From assembly GCF_958979055.1 (NCBI RefSeq), contig NC_084894.1:6755501-6819500 (forward strand): a stretch of DNA of 64,000 nt, given 5' to 3'. This DNA comes from Alnus glutinosa. Its lineage: Eukaryota > Streptophyta > Magnoliopsida > Fagales > Betulaceae. Shown here piece by piece: positions 1 to 11,564 of the stretch. Both the position numbers and the translations under genes were made by a program. The stretch's first letter is position 1. Every line of letters begins with the position of its first letter. A model generated the notes under the pieces. The model worked only from the letters and a program-made list of their open reading frames with translations. It made no database searches and had not been told where the DNA came from.

Positions 1-1050
1 AAACAGAGGAAAAATCCTTCACAAATCAAACAATCTTTCACAATCCAAACCCAAAACAGAGGAAAAATCCTTCACAAATCAAACAATCCTTCACAATCCA
101 AACCCAAGAATCTCAATCCAAACTCAATACAACACAAAATTAATGCAAATCTAACCTAAGAATTTCACTTACTTAAAAAAAAAAAAAAAAACATCCATCC
201 GGTGGTTTGGAGAAAGTGGTGTCGAGGAGGCCGGAGGGGGTGAGAGAAAGAGAGAGGAAGGGAGAACCGGCCAAAAATCCACGTATTCCGGCCGGATCTG
301 TCTCTGATCCGGACAGAGATCCGGTCGGGTGTGGGTATCGGTCGGATCCGGCCGGATATTTGACCTTCCACTTCAAATCTGACCTCAGCAACGTCACCGA
401 CTCCGGCCGTGTCCAGATCTCGTCGTCCCGTTCCCATTGCCCGTCTCAGTCGCCAACCGGAGAGACAAGAAGAAGAACGAAGGGAGAGGGAGAGGGAGAG
501 ATGAGGTCGGATGAAAAAAAGAAGGATCTGGGTCTTTCTTTTAAAAGAAAGAAAAAGAAAAAAAAATAAAGGAAAAAAATAAAAAGAAAACAGAAGAAAA
601 AAAAGAATTTCAGAGACGGTTTTAGGAAAATCGTCGGGGAATTTCCAGACGGTTTTCCTGAAACCGTCTGGAAAAAATGAAAAAAAAAAAATTCAAACGG
701 TTTTGTTTAAACTGTCTATAAATTTAGTGACGGATTTAGGAAAACCGTCTGGAAATTTTCAGACGGTTTTTCTAAAACCGTCTGAAAAAAAACAAAGAAA
801 AAAATTCAGACGGTTTTAATAAAACCGTCTGTAAATTTACAGACGGTTTTATTAAAACCGTCTGGAAATTTAAATTTCTAGACGGTTTTTCAAAACCTTC
901 TGAAAATTTACGGACGGTTTAAGTAAAACCGTCGTAATTTTTGATTTTACAGACGGTTTTCAAAAAACCGTCAGTAAATTTTATTTTTCTAGACGGTTTT
1001 TAAAACCGTCTTCAAAAAAACCGTCACTAAATGCTAGTTTTTTTGTAGTG
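1..1050. mobile_element. CACTA (En/Spm-like) transposon, one terminus
   Basis: The segment ends at 1050 in TTTTTTTGTAGTG, which on the minus strand begins CACTACAAAAAAA, the diagnostic CACTA terminus. Inside it, 610-1030 is filled with short palindromic subterminal repeats (listed separately), and further in (200-520) is a CG-rich stretch with GGCCGGATC palindromes, like the promoter/leader zone just inside CACTA ends. Positions 1-110 hold two copies of a 51-bp unit. No transposase domain is visible; the rest of the element lies left of the window. The open frame at 207-569 has Arg/Ser-rich low-complexity content and ends in poly-Lys from an A-run, so I do not regard it as a gene. Confidence 0.8.
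610..1046. repeat. CACTA subterminal repeats, GACGGTTTT/AAAACCGTC family
   Basis: About ten copies of GACGGTTTT or its complement, many paired as palindromes (GACGGTTTT, short spacer, AAAACCGTC), lie just inside the CACTA terminus. In this superfamily such repeats bind the element-encoded transposase. The motif differs from those at 3985-4350 and 9606-9790, so this is a separate CACTA family. Confidence 0.8.
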
Positions 1051-1424
1051 ATTATATTATTATTGATCATGTTTAAGTTTGTTCAAATTAAAAGTATGAG
1101 GATTAAATTGATACTTCTATCACAAGTCTAAGAGTGAATTTGTATTTTTTTAAAAAAAAATTATATATTGAAACGATAAAATCTGGATTATTAAATCATA
1201 AAAAATTTAAAATTTCCATCCTGAAAAGCTGAAACTAGTACCTGGGACCTGGAAAACAGTAACAGGATATTCCAAATTCCTCTCTCTCCCCACCTAAAAT
1301 GTTAAAAGAAGAAAAAAAAAAAGGAAAAAAGAAAAGCGTGAAATATATCCGCCAGTAGTTCCGAGATCGGAACGAAATCAGCGTATTGAACTCTCTTTTG
1401 AATTGCGTCGAGAATAAGCGAGTG

Positions 1425-1471
<47 letters not shown>

Positions 1472-1540
1472 AAGCCATGCCGGAGGAGACAACTTCGATT
1501 GACTACGTGATAAATTGATCGGTTAATGATATGACATAAT
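1051..1540. other. Spacer with (GA)n tract and possible host 5'-leader relic
   Basis: AT-rich spacer with a GA microsatellite at about 1421-1470. Directly after it comes ATGCCGGAGGAGACAACTTC, which opens a frame MPEETTSIDYVIN and then stops. A GA-rich leader followed by a start codon resembles the 5' end of a plant transcript, but I do not recognise the protein and the frame is only 13 codons, so at most this is a captured or truncated first exon. Confidence 0.3.
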
Positions 1541-1784
1541 TTGATAGATACAAACTACTTTCTTCATTCTCAAAGAAAAGATCATTCCATCCACCATAGA
1601 TATGAAAATTAAACTAATTTATTAAATAAAGCATCTAAAAAGAATTAAATATAAATATTCTCAAAGTATTAAATAATTTTCTTGATAATTAGAGACTGAA
1701 AAATATAAACCACAACTCAATCTAAATTGGTGATTGGGGTTGGCAATCGACAACCTAAGAGGCTTTACTTATATTGAGATAAAT

Positions 1785-2315
1785 TGCACTATTGGTCTCT
1801 ATGGTATACCATAATTACAAATCACTTCTTATGGTTTAAAAAGTTTATGAAAGGTCATTGTGGTAAACTATAGTTACAAATCGATCCATGGAGTCAAATT
1901 CCGTTAAAATTTTTGACAGATTTTGTTAAATGTCACGTCAGCGCCATACCAAACCAATAAGATGGTGACACATGTCCATTTTAATAAAAAAATATAAATT
2001 TATTAAAAATAAATAAATAAACTTTTTTAAAAAAAAATTTTTAGAAAAAAACAAAAAAGGAAGGGGTGGCTAGCGCCAGTGGCTGCCGGGGGTGGCACAC
2101 AGCCACCCCTAACCTCTGGGGAGGCTGCGGCCACCCCCAGAGGTGGCCGGGGGTGGCACGCGGCCACCCCTTCCTTTTTTTTTTCTTTTTTTTTTTTTTT
2201 AAAAAAATAATAATAATAAGTTTATTTATTTATTTTTTAATAAATTTATATTTTTTTATTAAGATAAACATATGTCGTCATCTTATTGGTTTGATGTGGC
2301 GCTGAAGTGATATTT
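1785..2315. mobile_element. MULE-like foldback element with GC-rich core
   Basis: Long inverted arms pair 1930-2022 with 2214-2308; both contain the motif for ACCAATAAGATG near the outer part and A/T-rich stretches inside. The centre (2060-2180) is a GC-rich set of GGGGTGGC / GCCACCCC palindromes. Non-autonomous foldbacks of this design are common in eudicots. The exact ends are not clear because the outer arms have decayed. The 79-residue open frame across its core is an artefact of the repeat. Confidence 0.6.
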
Positions 2316-2321
2316 GTGTGT

Positions 2322-2519
2322 GTATATATGAGTAAAGCTAGAATCCCTCTTGTGTTACTTTTATGTCCCTAAAAAAATGAGGTGGCTTTTAAAATCACTA
2401 TTGGGTTTGTGATTGATCACTATTAAATTTTGATTAACTTGTAATTTTAAAAGCCACCTTATTTTTTAAGGGATACAAAAGTGACATATGAGAGACTTGT
2501 AGAATTACTTGTATATATG
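2322..2519. mobile_element. MITE with perfect 9-bp target duplication
   Basis: The element occupies 2331-2510 (180 bp). It starts AGTAAAGCTAGAAT and ends AGAATTACTT, giving imperfect terminal inverted repeats, with internal inverted pieces around GGTGGCTTTTAAAAT. It is flanked by GTATATATG at 2322-2330 and 2511-2519, a perfect 9-bp duplication, the length made by Mutator-type transposases. A relative lies at 32161-32329. Confidence 0.75.
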
Positions 2520-2579
2520 TAACTGATGTAGGAGCATCTAAGCCCAAAGTAAAGAAGGCCAATATGTAGTCTATTTTAT

Positions 2580-2787
2580 GGATTAGGATCCTCAACAGTT
2601 ATTTGACTAAATTTGAGAGAATTCAAGTAAGTGATTGTGAGAGACCACTTATAGGACCCATCTGACTAAATAAAAATTGGGCTGTCCAACCATTTATCCG
2701 GTCAGGTAGATCCCATAAATAGTCTCTCACAACTACCTGCTCAAATTCTTTCAAATTTCAACAAATAATTGTAGAGGATCCTAATCC
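2580..2787. mobile_element. MITE with GGATTAGGATCCTC inverted ends
   Basis: Terminal inverted repeats GGATTAGGATCCTC and GAGGATCCTAATCC delimit 208 bp, with further inverted homology inwards around TCTCACAA. The paralogous site near 26145 lacks it (AGTAAAGGTCTATTTTATCC runs on directly), so an empty site exists within the window. I could not define a clean target duplication. Confidence 0.65.
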
Positions 2788-3140
2788 TTTAGGTCTCTCT
2801 CATGACCAGTTTTTTGCTATTGTTATGCTTAATTATATTATGTAAATATTTAGTATGTAAAAAGGTCATGTTAGTAGCATGTGACTTTTAATGAAGTTGT
2901 AGGTAGCTTTTTTTTTTTTTTCCCTCTAATATATGAAATTTCATATCTAAGTTCTTGACGGTGGTAGAGTTAGGATTTTGTTTTTGGGGGGACTAATAAT
3001 TAATAAAAAGTAATTCACATATTCTAATCAAATTATTAATTGGGTTAGTTACCATTTTAGTATATGGTGTTTAATGCAAAATCAAACAGATCTCTCGATT
3101 TTAAAAAAGTATCACAGTTAGTACTTGTGGATATCTTATT

Positions 3141-3984
3141 AACGCAATTGGTCCTTCTGTCAATGTTCTATCCAATAATTTAACGGCGTGTCACGTCAAA
3201 CCAATAAACGACTACCATGTGTCCTATGTGCCACATTAATTTTATTTTTAAAAAATGGAAAAGTACACATATCTCCTTCAAACTACCACTACATTGTCAA
3301 TGTGCCCCCAAAACAACCAATTGTGTCAATGTCCCTCCTCCAAACTATCAAAAAATGTTAATGTCCCCCCTAAAGCCAACAAAAAGAAAAGAAAATTAGG
3401 GGGTAGCTACTGGCTTGTATCACTCCCCAACTTTTAATCCACAATAAAGAGTAAACCTAAGGGTGTGAACTAAACTTGTTTCAATTTCATTGTAGAAAAG
3501 TCTAAAATAAATATTCGAACAAGTTGACACTAAAACCTTAATCGTATAATTTGTAGGTCTCAATTATATTAAAATTTACCTTATCTTCTGTTGATGTCTA
3601 GGATGTCAAGTTGAAGCCTTTGTTTTAGTAACTCCCTCTAATCATATGAGTTAACACTGCATGTAACTCCCCGCTTTTTACAAGAAAAAAGAAAAAAGAA
3701 AAAAGAAAAGTATGTAATCCAGTCCTTGGAGAGATGCAGCGCTATAAATAAACAATTTTTCATACTCCATAGAAAGTGTAAGGATAGGTGCAAATACTGG
3801 ACAATGATCCTCTCAATTTGAAATGGAGAGGATTCTCTCAAGTTAGTATATTTTTAGGGGCATAGTTGTCCTTTAACATTTTCATGGAATGTGAAAAGAC
3901 AACTATGCCCCTAAAAATCCACTAACTGGAGAGGATCCAAGTGCGCCTTTGCTTGAGTTCTTGGAAACTTGGATGACAAAAAAA
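3141..3984. other. Spacer with MITE-like inverted repeat
   Basis: No gene seen. About 3190-3440 contains wording typical of decayed MULE-like termini (CACGTCAAACCAATAA; several AATGTCCC / AATGTGCCC repeats). An inverted repeat runs 3825-3938: GGGGCATAGTTGTC pairs with GACAACTATGCCCC and GAGAGGAT lies at both outer ends, with a loop of about 25 bases. This fits a small MITE. The short open frames here show no family features. Confidence 0.45.
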
Positions 3985-4350
3985 ATGGCCTTTTGAGCCT
4001 TTTTGTTAGAGCTGTTTTAACAAAATGGCTCTAATTGGAGCTGTTTAAAAAAAAAAAAAAGCTTTAATTTGAGTCGTTTTAACAAAAATGACACTATCTA
4101 GAGCCGTTTTCCAATTATATTTTAAGCCATTTGAGCTAAAACGGCTCTAATTGGGGGTCATTTTAGCTAAAACGGCTTCAATTAAAGCCGTTTTAACGAA
4201 AATGGCTCTAGTTATAGCCATTTTAACGAAAACAGTTCTAATTATAGCAGTTTTTATTAAAACGGCTCCAATTATATTTTGAGACATTTTAGAGCCGTTT
4301 TTAGCTAAAATGGCTCTAATTAAACCCGTTCTAACGAAAACGGCTCTAAT
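3985..4350. repeat. CACTA subterminal repeats, GAGCCGTTTT family
   Basis: A dozen or so copies of AAAACGGCTCTAATT or its complement GAGCCGTTTTAGC, often as palindromes, occur here. The same motif recurs at 7290-7350, 9950-10015 and 34045-34240, where the last set ends at a CACTA-like terminus (34277). I infer that this is one subterminal zone of that CACTA family; no intact CACTAC terminus is visible on its left side. Confidence 0.6.
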
Positions 4351-4403
4351 TATAGAAATTTTCCTCTCTCTCTCTTTTTTTTTTTTTTTTTAAAAAAAAA
4401 AAC

Positions 4404-4469
4404 TCCATTTAAATAACTCTAACCTTATATGCTATAAATAACATTAATTAATATATATAGTACTAATTT

Positions 4470-4535
<66 letters not shown>

Positions 4536-4603
4536 AAATTAGTACTATATATATTAATTAATGTTATTTATAGCATATAAGGTTAGAGTTATTATAAATG
4601 GAG
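4404..4603. repeat. Large near-perfect palindrome with (AT)n centre
   Basis: Two arms of about 75 bases read CTCCATTTAAATAACTCTAA inward on the left and its near-exact complement on the right, around a TA tract at about 4474-4532. Only one or two mismatches are visible between the arms, so it is young or maintained. A partial copy of the arm (CTAACCTTATAT then AACACTAATTAATA) occurs at about 7126-7165, just past the satellite array. Confidence 0.85.
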
Positions 4604-4621
4604 TCGTTTTATTTTTTAAAA

Positions 4622-7124
4622 CTTGGCACAGTGAAAGTTCGATCTAACATGCGATTGATTTGAATCATAAGTGCTAATCCGATCAATCATGATAGGATCA
4701 TAGGATCGATAGAAGATCTTGTCGGTCCAAGTGTATTACTTTGATGGATCGAACATCCAATCAATCATAGTGCAGTAGTCTGATCGATCGTAATAGAGTT
4801 CAATCAATCAAACTTGACACAATGAAAGTTCGATCTAACGTGCAATTAATCTTAAGTACTAGTCCAATCGATCATGATAGGATTATATGATCGATAGAAG
4901 ATCTAATCAATCCAAGTGTATTACTATGATGGATCGAACATCAAATCAATCCTAGTGCATTAGTCTGATCGATCATGGTAGAGTTCAATCAATCAAACTT
5001 GACACGGTGAAAGTTCAATCTAACGTGCAATTGATCCTAAGTACTAGTCCGATCGATCATGATAGGATCATAGGATCGATAGAAGATCTGATTGGTCGAT
5101 GTGTACTACTTTGATGGATCGAACATCTAATCAATCCTAGTGCATTAGTCTGATCGATCATGATAGAGTTCAATCAATCAAACTTGACACGGTGAAAGTT
5201 CGATCTAACGTGCGATTGATCCTAAGTACTAGTCCGATCGATCATGATAGGATCATAGGATCGATAGAAGATCTGATCGGTCGATGTGTACTACTTTGAT
5301 GGATCGAACATCTAATCAATCCTAGTGCATTAGTTGATCGATCATGATAGAGTTCGATCATCAAACCTGACACGGTGAAAGTCCGATCTAACGTGCGATT
5401 GATCCTAAGTACTAGTCCGATTGATCATAATAGGATCATAGGATCGATAAAAGATCTGATCAATCCAAGTGTATTACTTTGATGGATTAAACATCCAATC
5501 AATCCTAGTGCATTAGTCTGATCGATTGTGATAGGGTTCGATTAATCGAACTTGACACAGTGAAATTTCGATCTAACGTGCGATTGATCCTAAGTACTAG
5601 TCCGATCGATCATGATAGGATCATAGGATTGATAGAAGATCTGGTTGATCCAAGTGTATTACTTTGATGGATCGAACATCCAATCAATCCTACTGCATTA
5701 GTTTGATCGATCGTGATAGAGTTCGATCAATCAAACTTGACACGGTGAAAGTTTGATCTAATGTCATGCGATTGATCCTAAGTACTAGTTCGATTGATCA
5801 TGATAGGATCATAGGATCGATAAAAGATCTGATTGATCCAAGTGTATTATTACTCAGATGGATCGAACATCCAATCAATTCTAGTGCATTAGTTTGATCA
5901 ATGGTGATAGGGTTCAATCAATCAAACTTAACACAGTAAAAGTTTGATTTAACGTGCAATTGATCCTAAGTACTAGTCTGATCGATCACGATAGGATCAT
6001 AGGATCGATAAAATATCTGATCGATCAAAGTGTATTACTCTGATGGATCGAACATCAAATCAATTATAGTGCATTAATCTAATCGATCGTGATAGGGTTC
6101 GATCAATCAAACTTGATATAGTGAAAGTTCGATCTAATGTGCGATTGATCATAAGTAATAGTTTGATTGATCATGACAAAATCATTGGATCGATAAAAGA
6201 TCTGATCAATGCAAATTATTATTCAAATCGATCAATCATCCGATCAAATCTATTGCATTAGTTTGATTAATCATGATAGAGTTCGATTGAACGTCCGATC
6301 GGTCCTAATGTAGTAGTTTGATCGATCATGATAGAATAATATAATCGATAGATCATTCGATCGATCTTAGTACATTAGTCCAAACAATCATGATAGAGTT
6401 CCATCAATCAAACTTGACATAGTGAAAGTTCAATCTAATGTGTGATCAATTATAAATACTAGTCCGATCGATCATGATATGATCATAGGATCGATAGAAT
6501 CATCCAATCGATCCTGGTATATTACTTTCATTGATTATAGTGCATTAGTCTAATCGATCGTGATACGATTAAATGATTGATCAAACTTGACATAATTGAA
6601 GGTTTGATCGAATATCTAATTCATCGTAGTGCATCGGTCCGATCTATTGTGATACGAATGTTCGATCAATCAAACTTGACACAGTTATCGGTTTGATCAA
6701 ACGTGTGATAGATCATGATAGGATTATAGGATCGATAGAATTATCCAATCGATCCTAGTGTATTACTCCAATCTATCCTAGTGCATTACTCCGATCGATC
6801 CTAGTGCATTAATCTAATCGGTCGTAATACAATTAAATGATCGATTAAACTTGATACAATTGAAGGTTTGATTGAATATCTAATTGATCATAGTGTATCG
6901 GTCCGATCTATTGTGATACGAGTTCGATCAATCAAACTTGGCACAGTTATCGGTTCGATCTAACATGTGATTGATCCTAGTGTAGTAGACCAATCGATCA
7001 TGATAGAATTCGATCAATCTAGCTTGACATAATGAATGTTCGATTTAACATGTGATTGATTCTAAGTACTAGTCCAATCGATCATGATCGGATCATAAGA
7101 TCGATTTAATCATCCAATCGATCC
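4622..7124. repeat. GATC-rich tandem satellite, unit about 184-190 bp
   Basis: The phrase TTGACACGGTGAAAGTTCGA and variants recur at about 4624, 4815, 5001, 5185, 5369, 5553, 5739, 5929 and 6113, giving steps of 184-190 bp. The array then degrades with shorter and longer steps until 7124. Each unit also carries GATCGATCATGATAGGATCA, GATGGATCGAACATC and ATCCTAGTGCATTAGTCTGA. GATC occurs many times per unit. Copies in the middle are most alike and the right side is most degraded, the usual pattern for a tandem array evolving by unequal exchange. No coding potential. Confidence 0.9.
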
Positions 7125-7299
7125 CTAACCTTATATATATATATATAACACTAATTAATACATAAAAGCCAAGATCTATATCTTTTATTGAAATAAAAAT
7201 ATGAACTCATTTTAAAAAAATAAATATTAGATTTAATCATTTTAGAAAATCACTCTTTTTGTAATTTTTTTTTTTAAAAAAAAAAGATTAACAGATTTT
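7125..7299. other. AT-rich junction between satellite and CACTA sequence
   Basis: Contains the partial palindrome-arm copy, a short TA tract and A/T runs. No gene. Confidence 0.5.
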
Positions 7300-9605
7300 T
7301 TGAGCCAAAAAGACTCCAACTGGAGTCGTTTTCTCCCAAAACGACTCCGGTTTTTTTGGGTTAGGGGTCCCGCGCTCCTTGTCCCGCGCAAGCGCCCCCT
7401 GTTTTTTTGTCAAAAATTTTCAAAGTTTTTCCCCTACCTCTTTTCTCTTTTTCTTTTTCTTTCTTCATCCTTTTCTATTTCTTCTTCCTACTTTCCTTTT
7501 TGTTCGTTGCAGAGATCGGGAGAGGGAGATCAAAGAGGGAGGGGGAGATCCAGGGAGTGGGAGAAGTTTCTGGTGGGTTGGCTGCTGCTGGAAGGACGCC
7601 TGGTCACGACTGACGCTAGAGAGGCGTTTTTCTGGAGCCCAAACAGTGGGTATCCGATTTTTAGGTAAGTAGCTTCTTAGATTTTGATTTCCGGTCGATG
7701 GGTACTGGAGCAATTGTTTGGTTCTATGGTCAGCTTTCGAATCTCCCTACAATTTTCAGCAAAGATATGAAGAAAAATTCGGATTTTGCATAAAGAATGT
7801 GTGAGTAATTTGATGGGTTTTTACAGTAGTTAGATTAGATGCTTTTGTCGTACATGTTTCGTTCTGACTCATGATTTTCTTCTTTCAAGAATCTCAATTG
7901 AAATGGTGCATTTCATTTTACAGGGAAGTCGGATTTCTTGACTAATTGTATTAAGAAGACAAATGGTATGATACTTTGCTCAATTTCATAATGGATTTAC
8001 CTTATTTGCAGAAATGTTTCACCCATGGGCAACGGTACTTTAGAACTTTTTGTTAGGACTTGTATATCCAGAACATCTCTATCCTAACGAACAAGGGGCA
8101 TTATTAGGAAAATAGAAAAAAGGGTGAAATTATTAATTACTATCAGGGTCTACGCAACAGATGTGTTGATGATTCCTAAAGTCATTATCATTTACTTGTA
8201 TCAACTTGCTATTTTCTTTCCAGGAACTCAAGGGTGTGCTTCTTAATTTTCCGCTCTTTTTTGGCTTTAAAAGTAGGATTTTTCTTTGAGTGCGCTTATC
8301 CCGTAGAGTGATTTGATTGTTTTGCTTAGCCTCCGAGTAGATGCTCTTTTCCTTAGCTGCTGCTGTCTCATATTATTCAGATATCTTAACGTAATATAGC
8401 ATCGAAGTATCTTTTGGAACAAGAGATTTTGTATGCTGGTTCAACTTAAATCATCAATAGTCATGCAAGTGAGCTAGAGTTTTTACATTTGTATCATATA
8501 CCTAATTTAATTTCATGCAGCAATTCTTTTTATTTTTAAATTATAGGATGGCTTGAAGATGGGGAAGTCACTAGGAAATACACTTGTAAGCAGCTGTTGT
8601 AATGTGGAACATGAGACCAGTGATACTTGTCTCATGTATTGTTTCATTGAAGGATCAATTTGATGATCCTGGTTATGTTCATTATGATTTAGAAGAGTTT
8701 GGTAACAGAATTAGGCAGCATTTGAACCAATTGTCTGGGAAGATAAACTTTGTTGTTATCATTTAGTTGATGGTTCTTGAGGCAATTATTAACTGCTAAT
8801 TTTTTATTTTTATTTTTTATTCATATATATTTTTATTTTTTAAATCTGCCATGTTGGTTTGGTTGAATTTCTCATGTTTCACATTTACTAAATTCTTTTT
8901 TCTGCTTAATGATTTTTCTGCAGGCGGCTTGAAAAATCCAATAGTTTGCATGTTTATGATTGTTTGGCCTGTTTGAATCCTAGCTGGGAGGAAGTTATTG
9001 AATTCTGCATTCACCAATCCTACATAGATTTTTTTTTTTCATCTGTAAACAGCTTATTGCTTTACTAAATTGATATGATCAGTTGTGAATTTGGAAAGAT
9101 GAATTCTGCATGGTTTGACTTGGTTAGTATTCTAGAATCTGATTCAGACGATGACTTTAGTAGTACACATGAAGGTAATAAATCCACATTCATCAGAACA
9201 AAGTGATTTATTTTCCATTACGATTATATACTCTTATTTGTGACTTTGTTATTAGTCTTTTTGGCTGCCAGATTTTTTCCCCTCGGTAATGCAACACAAT
9301 TGCTCTAGTATGAAAGTGCAACCGAATGGTGTTGTTGATTTTCTAATGGACATCATAGTGCTTAGTTGTGTACTTTTTTTTTTTGGTTGATTTTTTTTTT
9401 TCGTGGATTTGGATAGTTTTGTTGCTTCAATTTCTTTGCAATTTGGATTTTTTTTTTGGATAATTTTTTTTTTTTTTTTTTGTTCTTGTATCACTTGCAA
9501 TTTGTCTATTGGTATGAGTTGATTTTTAGTCCTGGTAATTTTTCTAGGTTGATCACGTGTGTTTGAATGGTTATGTGTTCTAGTTCTCACATATATGTAC
9601 TATTG
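7300..9605. mobile_element. Internal part of a CACTA-type element (no clear transposase)
   Basis: Starts with GAGTCGTTTT-type subterminal palindromes (7318-7350), followed by a CG- and pyrimidine-rich leader (7350-7665) that ends at a good splice donor, TTTTTAG|GTAAGTAGC. This layout resembles the 5' leader of a CACTA gene. From about 8748 to 9600 it matches 32697-33545 closely, and both copies then run into the same CACTA terminus. I see no TNP2 or TNPD protein domains; the longest frame (7300-7668) is leader sequence with biased composition. It may be a deletion derivative. Confidence 0.5.
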
Positions 9606-9790
9606 AGTGACTCATTAGCAGCGACCATTGAGTCGCTGTCATTAGCAGCGACCCCATTGAGTCGCTGCTATTGATCATTAACGTCCGACTTTTAATGACC
9701 ACCCCATTAGCGGCCACATGTCGCCGCTATTGATCAATAGTGGCGACAAAGTACTCATTTTGTCGCCGCTAATAAGCTTATTTTTTGGTG
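9606..9790. repeat. CACTA subterminal repeats, AGCGGCGAC family, and terminus
   Basis: Repeats of AGCGGCGAC / GTCGCCGCTA (with GAGTCGCTG variants) end in CGCTAATAAGCTTATTTTTT. The related copies at 33690-33710 and 33861 continue to ...TAGTG, the complement of a CACTA end; here that end has decayed. The flank after it (GTGTTCTTCA) is the same in all copies. Confidence 0.65.
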
Positions 9791-10020
9791 TTCTTCATAC
9801 TATGGCCTCCAAATGGATTTTGAAGGAACTCAAGGGTAAATACAGAAATAATCTCTGGTGAGGTTCAACTGGCCCAAGCCGAGTGTGTATGGACACCTCA
9901 GCTTTTGTTTGTTTGTTTCTTTTTTTTTTTTTTTTTTTATTATTATTTTGAGCCATTTTAGGGTCCTTAAAACGAATTCAATTAGTTGGAGCCGTTTTGG
10001 ACAAAACGGCTCCAACCTGC
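9791..10020. mobile_element. Fragment of the GAGCCGTTTT CACTA family
   Basis: The sequence after the AGCGGCGAC terminus (CTCCAAATGGATTTTGAAGG onward) matches 33710-34075 and reaches two GAGCCGTTTT-type palindromes near 9950-10015. It looks like the host element into which the AGCGGCGAC element inserted. Homology stops at about 10020. Confidence 0.5.
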
Positions 10021-11560
10021 TCTGTCGAAGAACAGGATATATGTCTTTAGCTCCTCTATAAGTTCCTGAAAACCAAAAATATATTCACCAATTTACTATA
10101 TTTTACAGCATATTAAACAGAACAGTGCAAAATGCATTCCAGTTTAATGAGCGTAAGAAAAAGAAATGCCCTTATAGCAATGATTCCATTGAAGATCAAA
10201 GTATAAATATCCAGGTAAATCCAATACCTAATAGTCTTACATCTTAACGTAATAGAAGGCAAAATGGAAGCTTGATTTTGATCATCTTTATTTATGGTAT
10301 TAGCTATCAGCCATATAACCTCTTCATTGAAATAAAGACTTCATATATTGCAGTTAATTATCAAGAAAACAAGTAGGGCATTTTGATGTTTGGTGCAATG
10401 GTAAAAGTCTTGGGCTGTCAAGCGCAAGTGTAATAGCAAAGCTCAGGGCCATATTCAGATCTCCCCCAAGGATCCTACTTTGACAGAAGCAAGACTAGGT
10501 AATAGCCTTCTTTATATTATTTGCATCTGAACATACTTTACTACAATATATATTTAATGTGCATACATTAATGCTACATGGGCCATATTCACCACAGAAT
10601 GGATGAGGTGGGAGTTCTCCCAGAGATCAACATAAATATTTAAAAAGTAAAATGGAACAAATCAGTGATTATAAGATCCCACTAAACAAATGGTAAGAAA
10701 TGATAGTTTTTTACAAACATAAGACAATCAAAGAACAAAAACAAGGAGATAATTTGAGCAACCAGCGCACCGCTGTATGCTCTGTTTTCTCATTTGCGCT
10801 TAACGTCTTCACTGAAAACAAAAACCAAAAGGCAACACAAATACAAAATACACTTAGTATATACATATATTCTCTAACAAGAATGACTTTTTGCTGCATC
10901 TTCCTGACCAATCCCTCCCTCCATGTTTTTTCATTTAAGTTTATACGAGTCGAGCCGAGACTAAATTTATACAAGCTTGAATTTTTTGTTCAAGCTCTGT
11001 TAGTTTAATAAAAGAACCAATCCTGAGTAATGTTTACGAGTAGCTCTGCTCGCTTATAGCCCTAACTCTGATTGAGATAAATTAGGTGCTCTAATGAAGG
11101 AGGCCTTGTAATGGGCTTACATGTACATGTTGGATCAGCATGGACTGCGTCACTGCACAGTGGCACACGAAGGAAGGAAGGTTTCGGTTAGCAGAGGAGT
11201 GATTCTTTCAGCTTCTAGAAGAGTCCACCTCACCTATGTTATTTTACTGCAATAGCCTTTTACAGTTCTGTGTGTATAACAGATCAGGGTGCGTCTAGAA
11301 GCATCTTTCTATCCGGAATTTCAATTGTTTGTTAGTCGTTTTATAGAGAGGGAAAATCTGGAATTCGGTTAGAATCTATTCTAACCGAATTGCCTATTTA
11401 AGAGAATGGAAGGGTTGGTAGAGAATAGACTGAGAATTATTTGTAATTGACTGTTTGGAGAGATTGGGCCTCTCCAAGAGCCCTCCACTAATATTTCGTA
11501 CTATTCAGCTCCTTTTCGACTTGCCATTTCCATTTTCCTGTATTCCTCTAGAAATTACCT
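10021..11560. other. Unassigned spacer with a possible tRNA-derived SINE piece
   Basis: No convincing gene. At 10391-10402 TGGTGCAATGGT fits the Pol III box A pattern, and about 55 bases on ATTCAGATCTCCC is a poor box B; together they suggest a degraded SINE rather than a tRNA gene, because no cloverleaf or CCA-type 3' stem is apparent. The part 11128-11565 (TGTTGG...TTTACA with a TATTTAA-like box near 11393) has an LTR-like look but lacks matching target duplications. Confidence 0.3.
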
Positions 11561-11564
11561 TTAC

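Larger units (their letters stand above)
1541..3140. repeat. Relic of TNL-upstream block (copy 1), with insertions
   Basis: The stretch about 1541-1780 (ending near the motif AAGAGGCTTTACTTA) closely matches 25515-25745 and 31945-32165 plus 32330-32365, which lie upstream of the two TNL genes. Homology resumes at 2532-2578 and about 2788-2860 against 26112-26220, and at 3121-3150 against 26268-26290. No receptor coding sequence remains to the left, where the CACTA element lies. Three insertions interrupt the block and are absent from the matching copy at 25.5-26.3 kb: a foldback (about 1785-2315) and two MITEs (2331-2510, 2580-2787). Confidence 0.7.

Noticed and set aside
207-569. 120-residue open frame in a CG-rich stretch
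   Set aside because: Biased composition, no recognisable fold, ends in poly-Lys from an A-run, and lies inside a CACTA end.
4622-7124. Regularly spaced repeats that might suggest a CRISPR-like array
   Set aside because: Units are about 184 bp and repeated along their whole length with no unique spacers, and the genome is a plant nuclear one.
9252-9590. 112-residue open frame on the minus strand
   Set aside because: Poly-Lys and Asn/Lys low complexity from T-runs; the copy at 32.7-33.5 kb does not keep it open.
10391-10480. tRNA gene candidate
   Set aside because: Box A fits but box B is poor and no cloverleaf is evident; at most a SINE relic.
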